Shown here: positions 1 through 5,897 of the stretch, piece by piece
Numbering within the stretch: position 1 is the stretch's first letter
Layout of the letters: each line of letters opens with the position of its first letter
Assembly: GCA_003222755.1 (NCBI GenBank)
Contig: QHXA01000016.1
Location: 6,363-17,581 of the forward strand
Source: Acidobacteriota bacterium
Lineage (GTDB): Bacteria > Acidobacteriota > Terriglobia > 20CM-2-55-15
Reading direction: 5' to 3'
Length of the DNA stretch: 11,219 nucleotides
Program-made: the position numbers and the translations under genes
The notes under the pieces: generated by a model
What the model was told of the DNA's origin: nothing
The model's database searches: none
Seen by the model: only the letters and a program-made list of their open reading frames with translations

Positions 1-673
1 AAGCTCCTGCCGCGTGTTGATTCCCAACACCTCTTCCGCCGAATGGACTTTAAATGCACCAACCTTCTGCTTCCGTCCGGCAAGAAGGCCGATCACGTCG
101 GTCAGATAGTACTCATGCTGGGCGTTATTGTTTCTGATTTTTACAAGAGACTCGAACAGGACCGGCGCGTGGAAGACGTAGATGCTGGAATTGATTTCTC
201 GAATTTTAAGGATCTCGGGCGTCGCATCGCGGTGCTCGACAATCGAACTGACTTCGTTGGCATTGTGCCGGACGATGCGCCCGTAGCCGTGCGGATTCTC
301 GAGATCCGCGGTCAACACAGATGCGCAGAACCCGCCTTCATGGTGAAATCGAACGAATGCCTCGAGTGTCGCGGCTTCGATTAGCGGCACATCCCCGGGC
401 ATGACGAGTACGTCGCCGGCGTAGCCGGAAAAAGTCTCACGCGCTGCCAGAACGGCGTGACCGGTTCCGAGCTGTTCTTTCTGGTCGATGAATGTAACTT
501 CGGAAATCGCGGCTTTGACCTGATCCAAAAATATCGGGCGACAAGTTCCGCGCGGTCGTCAACACATGCTCAATCAGCCTGCGTCCGCCGGCCCGTTGAA
601 GGACTTTCGCATATTTGGATTTCATGCGGGTGCTCTTGCCCGCAGCGAGGATTAACACTCGAAGGTTTTGCAT
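1..673 (-). CDS. glmU: GlmU, N-terminal uridylyltransferase domain; frameshifted, runs off left edge
   Basis: Bifunctional GlmU acetylates glucosamine-1-phosphate and then uridylylates it, making UDP-GlcNAc for peptidoglycan and lipopolysaccharide in the cytoplasm. Only the pyrophosphorylase domain lies in the window; the C-terminal acetyltransferase hexapeptide domain would be beyond base 1. The start is ATG at 673, with AAGGAT at 681-686 as ribosome binding site. Frame 1 reads VLILAAGKSTRMKS and KVL, the nucleotide-binding loop, as far as LSPDIF. That frame then runs into junk and stops at 437. From base 525 the neighbouring frame continues as good GlmU: QLGTGHAV, MPGDVPLI, NPHGYGRIV, SSIVEHRDAT, INSSIYVF, EYYLTDVIGLL, VLGINTRQEL. 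The strand that normally reads VVVGH(G/Q), before the VKAAI helix, is absent. About 7-9 residues are therefore missing, and frame restoration requires a loss of 2 mod 3 bases (for example 20, 23 or 26). As written it would not give a working enzyme. It is either a real lesion or an assembly fault. Confidence 0.9.
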
Positions 674-707
674 AACGGCAATCCTTTTGGCCGGTCGATG
701 CTCGACT

Positions 708-1673
708 CTAGCGGCGGACGCGCAGGGCCATTGCCGGCTCCCACACCGCGCTTGCAAGCCGATCTGGATCGTGACGAATCATCCCGTCTTCGGCGAGCAA
801 GTCGCGTTCCATGATATTCAGCCCCATCTCGCGCAAGCGCGCGTGATCGAGGTCGACTACGGTGGCATGTTCGGCTTCATAGCGTTTGAGAGTCTCGGCG
901 GAAGGCGTCCGGTTATTGATCAGGATATTCGGAAACAATATCCCGCCGCAGTGGTCGGCCAGCGCCTGGACATGATCTGCAGCAGTATAGCCGTCGGTTT
1001 CGCCGGGCTGAGTCATGATGTTCTGCATGTAAATCTTCGTTGCGTTTGAGGCTTGCACCGCTTCAATGACTTTTTTCACGAGCATGTTTGGAATGAGACT
1101 GGTGTAGAGCGAACCGGGACCGATCGTGATCAAATCGGCCAGGTGGATCGCTTCGAGAGCGCCTTGAAGCGGGAGCGCGTCGGCTGGGTCCAGATGCACG
1201 CGACGAATGCGTCGACCCGACGAGGTGATGCGTGTTTCACCTTCCACCCAGGAGCCATCCTCGAGCTCGGCACGCAGTTGAACACTCGAGTTGGTCGACG
1301 GATAAATGACACCCTTAATCGCCAGGACTTCCGAAGTCAGCCGCACGGCCTCCGCGAAATCGCCGGTGACATTCGCCATTGCGGCAAGAAACAGGTTGCC
1401 GAAGCTGTGATTATGCAGCGCTCCATCACTGTTAAACCGGAAACGAAAGAGGCGAGACATCAAGTGCTCGTCTTCTGACAACGCTATCATGCAGTTGCGG
1501 ATATCGCCCGGCGGCAGAGCGCCTAACTCTTCCCTCAGCCGGCCGGAACTACCGCCATCGTCGGTCACCGTGACGATTACCGACAATTCTGCGCGGAGTT
1601 TCTTAAGGCCCCTTAACAGGGTCGACAACCCCGTACCACCACCGATAGAAACAATCCTGGGGTCTAGATTCAC
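708..1673 (-). CDS. yvcK: YvcK/GlmR family UDP-sugar-binding regulator (gluconeogenesis factor)
   Basis: A 321-residue protein of the CofD/YvcK family, close to the usual length of about 317. Known family members bind UDP-GlcNAc or UDP-glucose. In Bacillus subtilis the protein (renamed GlmR) steers carbon into amino-sugar synthesis by stimulating GlmS, and it is needed for growth on gluconeogenic carbon. Visible motifs are the N-terminal loop SIGGGTGLSTLLRGLK, then TVTDDGGSSGRLREE, PPGDIRNCMIAL, TIGPGSLYTSLIPN and MTQPGETDGYTAADHV. The start is GTG at 1673, because the sequence aligns from MNLDPRIVSIGGGTG and the GTG overlaps the stop of the upstream TPR gene (GTGA, 1670-1673), which suggests translational coupling. 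glmU starts 34 bases after the TAG stop. The neighbourhood with glmU supports a role in amino-sugar supply. The GTG start and the operon are direct observations; the regulatory role is taken from the family. Confidence 0.93.
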   Translation of the reverse strand: MNLDPRIVSIGGGTGLSTLLRGLKKLRAELSVIVTVTDDGGSSGRLREELGALPPGDIRNCMIALSEDEHLMSRLFRFRFNSDGALHNHSFGNLFLAAMANVTGDFAEAVRLTSEVLAIKGVIYPSTNSSVQLRAELEDGSWVEGETRITSSGRRIRRVHLDPADALPLQGALEAIHLADLITIGPGSLYTSLIPNMLVKKVIEAVQASNATKIYMQNIMTQPGETDGYTAADHVQALADHCGGILFPNILINNRTPSAETLKRYEAEHATVVDLDHARLREMGLNIMERDLLAEDGMIRHDPDRLASAVWEPAMALRVRR

Positions 1674-2410
1674 TTTTCTGACGGGGTTACGAGTTGCTTG
1701 AATTCCGGGTCATCCTGAAGCGATTCGAAATCAGCGTCGCGCGCCGCAAGAAAACGGTTTTCTCCACGGTAGGTAATGGATTGTTTCAGATACTGAAGGG
1801 CCTGCTCGCGGTTCCCCTGAAGAGCATTTGCCGTGGCGAGTGCGTAAAGGATGTGGTCCCCTTTGGGCATGAGCTTCAGCGCGTGCTGAAGGTGGCTGAT
1901 GGCGGAGTGGATCTCGCGCCGATTAAGATCTGCAATACCGACGTTGTAGTAATCATCGGCCGAACGCAGTACGGTTTTACCTTTTTCTTGAATCTTTTTC
2001 TCGCACGCGTGAAGGAGGACCTTTGCACGTTCCTGAATTTCCGGCTCGTCGGCGTAACCGGCGATCAGACCTTCGAAGCAGCGAATGGCCTTTTCAAATT
2101 CGTCGGCATGCATCAGCTTAATTCCCATCTCGTATGCGTGAACCGCGCTGTCGAAGTGTTTTGACCGTAGCTTTTCGGCTGACGTGGACCGCGACGAAGC
2201 CGGCTCGGCGGCCACTGAAGCGCGTGTCGATCCCACTTTTGATGGATGCCGAGTGGCTCCCCTTGCACGAGCTTGGGACGCGTTCCTGGAGCCGTTCGAA
2301 GGCGCGTCTTTTCGCGATTTCTGCTTCAAACGAACGGACTTAGTGGCGGCGGACGCACGTCCGGTGACTTTCTTTGCTGGTTTTGATTTCCCTTTTGCCT
2401 TCGTTGCCAT
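1670..2410 (-). CDS. TPR-repeat protein with long basic, low-complexity N-terminus
   Basis: Function unknown. The first 80 or so residues are rich in Lys, Arg, Ser and Ala (ATKAKGKSKPAKK and similar), resembling a disordered nucleic-acid- or surface-binding tail rather than a signal peptide, as there is no hydrophobic core. The remaining 165 residues form helical TPR-like repeats: one around AYEMGIKLMHADEFEKAIRC, another around YYNVGIADLNRREIHSAISH, and a third around ILYALATANALQGNREQALQ. The C-terminus reads DADFESLQDDPEFKQL, a common ending in acidobacterial TPR proteins in my experience. I chose ATG at 2410; an in-frame TTG lies directly before it at 2413. No Shine-Dalgarno is visible, but a good promoter sits so close that the mRNA would be almost leaderless. 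It is the first gene of the likely operon with yvcK and glmU and shares a 4-base overlap with yvcK. It may be a scaffold, but nothing here identifies a partner. Confidence 0.85.
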   Translation of the reverse strand: MATKAKGKSKPAKKVTGRASAATKSVRLKQKSRKDAPSNGSRNASQARARGATRHPSKVGSTRASVAAEPASSRSTSAEKLRSKHFDSAVHAYEMGIKLMHADEFEKAIRCFEGLIAGYADEPEIQERAKVLLHACEKKIQEKGKTVLRSADDYYNVGIADLNRREIHSAISHLQHALKLMPKGDHILYALATANALQGNREQALQYLKQSITYRGENRFLAARDADFESLQDDPEFKQLVTPSEK

Positions 2411-2421
2411 CAATGCCGCAA

Positions 2422-2449
2422 CTTATACGAATTATGTCAGTTAAGTCAA
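2422..2449 (-). promoter_or_regulatory. Sigma-70-type promoter for TPR-yvcK-glmU
   Basis: On the minus strand TTGACT (2449 to 2444) is followed by a 16-base spacer and TATAAG (2427 to 2422). The ATG of the TPR gene is 11 bases past the -10 box, so transcription would begin about 2-5 bases before the ATG. The match to consensus is good (5/6 and 5/6), but the 16-base spacer is slightly short. Confidence 0.6.
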
Positions 2450-2495
2450 GCGGGCCGACGGCAACACGGCAAACGAGTTGCTGTTTCCCAGGTGG

Positions 2496-2741
2496 CTACT
2501 GCCGTTTGGCCATTCCAACAGCCGGCGGCAGACCGTCAAGTGGCGAAGTTCGGGCTTCCATTTCAACGATTTGCGCACCCTGATCCGAAACGGGAGATGT
2601 CTTAAGGCGGGTATGGATTGGGATATGTTTGGGTGCTTTGACGCCAAACCGAACTCGGTTTCGACCCACCTCCAGGATGGTGATCTCGATCTCATCGGCA
2701 AGAATGATCTTCTGGTCTTTCTTACGGCTAATAATCAGCAT
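2496..2741 (-). CDS. csrA: CsrA-family RNA-binding regulator, variant with C-terminal extension
   Basis: An 81-residue protein. CsrA is a small dimeric protein that binds GGA-containing hairpins in mRNA leaders and controls translation and stability. The N-terminal 45 residues match well: MLIISRKKDQKI, DEIEITILEVGRNRVRFGVKAPKHIPIH. Arg6 is present. The usual second RNA-contact residue, Arg44 in the VHREE motif of E. coli CsrA, is Thr here, with Arg shifted to position 45 (IPIHTRLK). The tail (about residues 48-81, SPVSDQ to MAKRQ) is longer than and unlike that of canonical proteins of about 61 residues. The start ATG at 2741 has a strong AAGGGG ribosome binding site about 8 bases upstream. 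The gene is 85 bases upstream of the TPR gene, which has its own promoter, and is divergent from dacB. No FliW or flagellar genes are visible. The family assignment is firm; the RNA-binding mode is uncertain. Confidence 0.88.
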   Translation of the reverse strand: MLIISRKKDQKIILADEIEITILEVGRNRVRFGVKAPKHIPIHTRLKTSPVSDQGAQIVEMEARTSPLDGLPPAVGMAKRQ

Positions 2742-2769
2742 TCGACACCCCTTCTATTAGTCCTCATAT

Positions 2770-2802
2770 CTGTAAGAAGAATTACAGCGTGTAAAAAATA
2801 CA
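2770..2802. promoter_or_regulatory. Cluster of TGTAA/TTACA dyads, candidate operator between csrA and dacB
   Basis: The AT-rich 119-bp divergent region holds a perfect dyad CTGTAA-N6-TTACAG (2770-2787), overlapped by TTACA-GCG-TGTAA (2782-2794) and then TGTA-N5-TACA (2790-2802). These are four alternating half-sites within 33 bases. The geometry is reminiscent of winged-helix or TetR-type operators. TACA-N2-TGTA is the BlaI/CopY box, but the spacing here is 3, so no family is assigned. I could not place convincing -35/-10 pairs for csrA or dacB in this region. Confidence 0.35.
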
Positions 2803-2860
2803 AACTTAATTTCAAGACTTTTATTTTTGCAGTCATTCTGGCACACTAGTCGCGCCTTAC

Positions 2861-4060
2861 ATGATGAAACACTTGCTATCGACTACCTGTCTGATTCTTC
2901 TGCTAATCCTGCCGGCTGTCGCACAACAAATCGAACCCCAAATTGAAACTCCAGGCGTAGCGCGTTCCAGTGTTCCAATCCGACTAGCAACCGTCAGCGA
3001 AACGAACTACCTGAACCAACTCGCGCTGAAAGGTTTCAATCTCGAGACGCAAGGGCTTCTGATCGAATCTCTGGATGGACGTACAGTATACGGCGAACTC
3101 AACAGCAACGTCGGGTTTAATCCGGCGTCCGTTATCAAAGTGGCGACCTCGTTCGCCGCGCTGGCTAAATTTGGACCGGAGTATCATTTTGAAACATCGT
3201 TCTACACAGATGGTGCCATCAACAAGAAAACACGAACGCTGAACGGAAATCTGATCCTGCAGTCGTCGGGCGATCCGGTTCTAAGCTCACTGGACGTCTC
3301 CCGGCTCGTTCGAGACATCGTGCATGCCGGCATTACACGCGTCTCCGGCGATCTGGTTGTTACTGGTCCTTTCACGTACGGAATGTTTTACAGTTCCGAC
3401 CGGGCGATTAAAGGATTGACTCAGGCACTGAAGCGGGCTGGAGTCCGGGTCGGCGATACCACCACCGGTGGCACACCACGCGGGACAAAGATTACAAGCC
3501 ACATCTCCTCGAGCCTGCGAGATATTCTCTTTTATCAGAATGCGCACAGCGTCAACACAATTGCCGAGCGGCTTGGCGACGCTCTGGGCGGCCCCAAAGC
3601 TGTTGAACGGTTCCTCATCAAAGATCTCGGTGTCGCGCCAAATGACATCAGCATTAGCCACTCCTCCGGTCTGGACTACAATCGGATCACCTCGCGCGCC
3701 ACGGTGATGTTGTTCCGAGAACTGGTGTTCTGGTTAAACCTCAACAATATGCAACCGCAGGATGTTCTTCCTGTGGCGGGTGTGGATGCCGGAACGTTGA
3801 AGCGGCGTTTCACAGGTGAGGAATATCGGGGCGCGATTATCGGCAAGACAGGAACGCTGCCGGCGACCGATGGCGGCGTCAGCACGCTCGCGGGAATAGC
3901 CTATACCCGCGATCACGGACCGGTTATTTTCGCGATTTTCAATACGAAGGGAGCAGTCGCGACATATCGCAAGCTGCAGGATTCGTTTTTGAAAGGCTTC
4001 ATTGCGGAGAGCGGCGGGATTCCGGACGTTAATGCGTCATTGCATAAACTAAATAATTAA
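2861..4060 (+). CDS. dacB: D-alanyl-D-alanine carboxypeptidase/endopeptidase, PBP4 type (peptidase S13)
   Basis: A periplasmic serine peptidase that trims or cleaves D-Ala-containing peptide stems and cross-links in peptidoglycan. The N-terminus is a classic signal peptide (MKHLL, a Leu/Ile-rich core, then PAVAQQ with likely cleavage after AVA). All three penicillin-binding motifs are present: Ser90-Val-Ile-Lys93 (SxxK), Ser230-Val-Asn232 (SxN) and Lys329-Thr-Gly331 (KTG). Family landmarks SSGDPVL, AERLGDALGG and SGLDYNRIT are also seen. At 399 residues it is shorter than E. coli PBP4 (about 477). The stretch between SxxK and SxN is only about 137 residues, so the accessory domain inserted there is trimmed. 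Two ATGs stand side by side (2861 and 2864), and neither has a clear Shine-Dalgarno. The 3' end overlaps the convergent DUF4159 gene by 32 bases. Class is certain; carboxypeptidase versus endopeptidase preference cannot be read from sequence. Confidence 0.92.
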   Translation: MMKHLLSTTCLILLLILPAVAQQIEPQIETPGVARSSVPIRLATVSETNYLNQLALKGFNLETQGLLIESLDGRTVYGELNSNVGFNPASVIKVATSFAALAKFGPEYHFETSFYTDGAINKKTRTLNGNLILQSSGDPVLSSLDVSRLVRDIVHAGITRVSGDLVVTGPFTYGMFYSSDRAIKGLTQALKRAGVRVGDTTTGGTPRGTKITSHISSSLRDILFYQNAHSVNTIAERLGDALGGPKAVERFLIKDLGVAPNDISISHSSGLDYNRITSRATVMLFRELVFWLNLNNMQPQDVLPVAGVDAGTLKRRFTGEEYRGAIIGKTGTLPATDGGVSTLAGIAYTRDHGPVIFAIFNTKGAVATYRKLQDSFLKGFIAESGGIPDVNASLHKLNN

Positions 4061-4751
4061 CCATCAACTTCACGGAGAGAGCCGCCCATTTGAACGGCTT
4101 ATCTCCGTGATCGACATCTTCCATAAATTCGCCGAGGTCGTTGTTCTGATTCGCGACCATTATCAACCGGCCCTTTTCGTCGTTCATTCCCCAAAATTCC
4201 GGCTTGCCGCCTAGAAATCGCGCATCGTAGTACGGCGGTTCCATGACCAACGATTGAATGTCATAAAAGGAATGAAAAACCGGATGAGACACATCCAGCT
4301 TGAACATCTCTTGGCCGGGAAGCACTTTCCGCATCTCGAACCGAAGAACATCCAGATCCCGGCCTCGAAAATCGTCACACACCACAAAGCCACCACGGTT
4401 CAGGTAGTCGCGAAAATTCGTAATCTCTTTGGGAGTTAATGATAGATAGCCGGGTTCAGAAATGTACACCCAGGGGTAGCTGAAGATGTCCTGGCTATCG
4501 AGTTGCACAATTTTGTACGACTCGCGTGTGGTGTGGATTCCAGTGACCTCGTTGACCATGGTGAGGAACAGGTCCTCGGAAAATGGGTAGTCGTGGTGCC
4601 ACGGCGCTTCGCGGTAGTCGAAGATCCAGCGTCTGTCCATGTTAAATTGAACACGGGCGAACACGAACGTCGAGCCTGTCTTCTCCGGTACATCGGAAAT
4701 GGCTTGCGATGCACAGACGATAAGCAAGGCCAGCACCAACAACTTCTTCAT
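4029..4751 (-). CDS. DUF4159-family secreted protein
   Basis: A 240-residue protein starting at ATG 4751, where MKKLLVLALLIVCASQA gives a signal peptide with probable cleavage after SQA. A GAGGA ribosome binding site lies a few bases upstream. The frame stays open further upstream to 4988, but that part is antisense to the proline dehydrogenase and is not used. The mature part resembles DUF4159: FVFARVQFNMDRRWIFDY near the N-terminus, then a flavodoxin/GATase-like core (YPWVYISEPGYLSLT, LRDYLNRGGFVVCDDF-like) and a conserved C-terminus (HPVFHSFYDI, GRLIMVANQNNDLGEF, KLMVNYLVYAMTH). DUF4159 has no established biochemical function. In other Acidobacteria and Planctomycetes it often lies near MoxR/DUF58/von Willebrand-type gene sets, which are not seen here. 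The stop codon lies inside the convergent dacB gene (32-base overlap). Confidence 0.85.
   Translation of the reverse strand: MKKLLVLALLIVCASQAISDVPEKTGSTFVFARVQFNMDRRWIFDYREAPWHHDYPFSEDLFLTMVNEVTGIHTTRESYKIVQLDSQDIFSYPWVYISEPGYLSLTPKEITNFRDYLNRGGFVVCDDFRGRDLDVLRFEMRKVLPGQEMFKLDVSHPVFHSFYDIQSLVMEPPYYDARFLGGKPEFWGMNDEKGRLIMVANQNNDLGEFMEDVDHGDKPFKWAALSVKLMVNYLVYAMTH
4071..4109 (+). terminator. Hairpin just after dacB, inside DUF4159 coding sequence
   Basis: CACGGAGA (4071-4078) pairs with TCTCCGTG (4102-4109), and inside it AGCCG (4080-4084) pairs with CGGCT (4095-4099) around a 10-base loop. It begins 10 bases after the dacB stop and no T-run follows. It may stop or protect the dacB transcript while encoding HGDKPFKWAALSV on the other strand. 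A chance palindrome within a conserved protein segment is possible. Confidence 0.35.
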
Positions 4752-4761
4752 AGTCCTCGGC

Positions 4762-4782
4762 AGCGGCGGCCCCACCGCCGCT
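4762..4782. repeat. GC hairpin in the DUF4159/proline dehydrogenase divergent spacer
   Basis: AGCGGCGG (4762-4769) and CCGCCGCT (4775-4782) form a perfect 8-bp stem with a 5-base loop. In the DUF4159 transcript the hairpin would lie in the 5' leader directly before the GAGGA ribosome binding site. On the plus strand it is followed by TAAATTTT. A minus-strand TATACT box at 4797-4792 could start that leader. It might be a translation-modulating leader stem or a small REP-like palindrome. Confidence 0.4.
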
Positions 4783-4803
4783 AAATTTTGAAGTATACGC
4801 TTT

Positions 4804-5697
4804 ATGACGTTGCTGGATCGAGTCATTGCCCGCACGCTGCCACTCGTTCCCAAGAGCATCGTCCGGCGTGTGGCGAACCGGTATATTGCAGGCGAAACTA
4901 CGGATGACGCGCTGCGGGTGGTGGCTGGACTAAACGCCGGAGGATTTCGTGCCACGCTCGATTTTCTCGGCGAACACATCCACAGCATCGATCAAGCACA
5001 CCGCGCCATCGCAGAGTATCTGCGCCTGCTCGAGGAGATCGCGCGCCGCAGAGTCGATTCCACCATTTCCATTAAGCTGACTCAACTCGGTCTGAAACTG
5101 GACGCCAGAGCTTGTCTCGAGATGGCGCGCCGCCTCATCCGCCGCGCGAGCGAGTTAAACAATTTTGTCCGCATCGATATGGAGGACTCATCCTGCACAA
5201 CCGACACACTGGAGATTTACCGGGAACTGCGGCGCGAATTTTCCAACGTTGGAGTGGTGGTGCAAGCATATCTGCGCAGAACGATGGACGATGTTTGCGC
5301 GCTGGAAGATCTGCGGCCCAATTACCGTTTATGCAAAGGCGTCTATGTCGAGCCCCGCGAGATCTCGTATCACGACATGCGCGTTATCAATCGAAACTAT
5401 GTGGCGCTGCTGGAGAAGCTGTTGCGAAATGGTTCCTATGTCGGCATCGCGACGCATGACGAGTTGATGGTCTGGGAAGCTTTGCGAATCATTCGCGAAC
5501 TGAAGCTGCCGAACGCAGCGTACGAATTTCAGATGCTGCTTGGCGTCGATGAGCAGTTGCGCGATATCATCCGCGCCGCGGGCCACAACCTGCGCGTGTA
5601 TATTCCATTTGGCGGCGACTGGTACGCTTATTCTGTACGCCGGCTTCGAGAAAATCCGCGATTGGCGGGTTATGTGTTCAAAGCGATGTTCAAATAG
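4804..5697 (+). CDS. putB: Monofunctional proline dehydrogenase (FAD-dependent)
   Basis: Oxidises L-proline to delta-1-pyrroline-5-carboxylate with FAD, passing electrons to quinone at the membrane; this is the first step in growth on proline. At 297 residues it matches the short single-domain enzymes of Bacillus and Thermus (about 300), not the PutA fusion. The TIM-barrel motifs are in order: SIKLTQLG (89-96), VRIDMEDS (122-129), VQAYLRR (153-159), RLCKGVYVEP (175-184, with the conserved Lys178), IATHD (215-219), YEFQMLLG (240-247), and the substrate-binding tail VYIPFGGDWYAYSVRR (265-280) with its Arg pair. The start ATG 4804 fits family alignments (the segment ANRYIAGET follows), but no Shine-Dalgarno is present; GTATAC lies 5 bases upstream. 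No P5C dehydrogenase gene is adjacent. The last 13 coding bases, including the stop, begin a 95-bp tandem duplication. Confidence 0.93.
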   Translation: MTLLDRVIARTLPLVPKSIVRRVANRYIAGETTDDALRVVAGLNAGGFRATLDFLGEHIHSIDQAHRAIAEYLRLLEEIARRRVDSTISIKLTQLGLKLDARACLEMARRLIRRASELNNFVRIDMEDSSCTTDTLEIYRELRREFSNVGVVVQAYLRRTMDDVCALEDLRPNYRLCKGVYVEPREISYHDMRVINRNYVALLEKLLRNGSYVGIATHDELMVWEALRIIRELKLPNAAYEFQMLLGVDEQLRDIIRAAGHNLRVYIPFGGDWYAYSVRRLRENPRLAGYVFKAMFK

Positions 5698-5779
5698 CGT
5701 GAGGGGACCGGCCAAATAGCCATCCAGAAGGCCGCGAAGCGGTGTACCAACTATGGCTTGGCCGGTGGGCCCGACGCTT
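5685..5779. repeat. 95-bp tandem duplication, copy 1 (contains putB stop codon)
   Basis: The unit starts 13 bases before the end of putB and repeats immediately with period 95. Copies 1 and 2 differ at a single position (A at 5702, G at 5797). The unit contains an imperfect palindrome: ACCGGCCA (5707-5714), a 3-base bulge, AGCCAT (5718-5723), then ATGGCT (5753-5758) and TGGCCGGT (5759-5766). An inner hairpin CCGC-gaa-GCGG lies at 5732-5742. It encodes no credible small protein. Confidence 0.9.
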
Positions 5780-5874
5780 GATGTTCAAATAGCGTGGGGG
5801 GACCGGCCAAATAGCCATCCAGAAGGCCGCGAAGCGGTGTACCAACTATGGCTTGGCCGGTGGGCCCGACGCTT
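5780..5874. repeat. 95-bp tandem duplication, copy 2
   Basis: This is a 94/95 identical copy of 5685-5779. It includes a second, now non-functional, copy of the putB 3' end (ATGTTCAAATAG). It ends 23 bases before the rnz start codon, so both hairpins sit between putB and rnz in the same transcription direction and could end the putB message or insulate rnz. Confidence 0.9.
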
Positions 5875-5897
5875 AAAAAGGTGCACGGGGAATAATT

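Noticed and set aside
2441..2701. Frameshift in csrA giving the normal VHREE tail in another frame
   Set aside because: The alternative minus-strand frame (SKHPNISQSIP and onward) shows no CsrA-like ending, so the unusual tail seems genuine.
2839..2853. Sigma-54-like promoter (TGGCAC-N5-TCGC) before dacB
   Set aside because: The GG and GC spacing is right, but the start site would fall at about 2865, inside the first codons and after both candidate ATGs; the TTGC half is also imperfect.
4752..4988. Upstream extension of the DUF4159 reading frame (79 more codons)
   Set aside because: It is antisense to proline dehydrogenase, has no family similarity, and MKKLL at 4751 begins a clear signal peptide with its own ribosome binding site.
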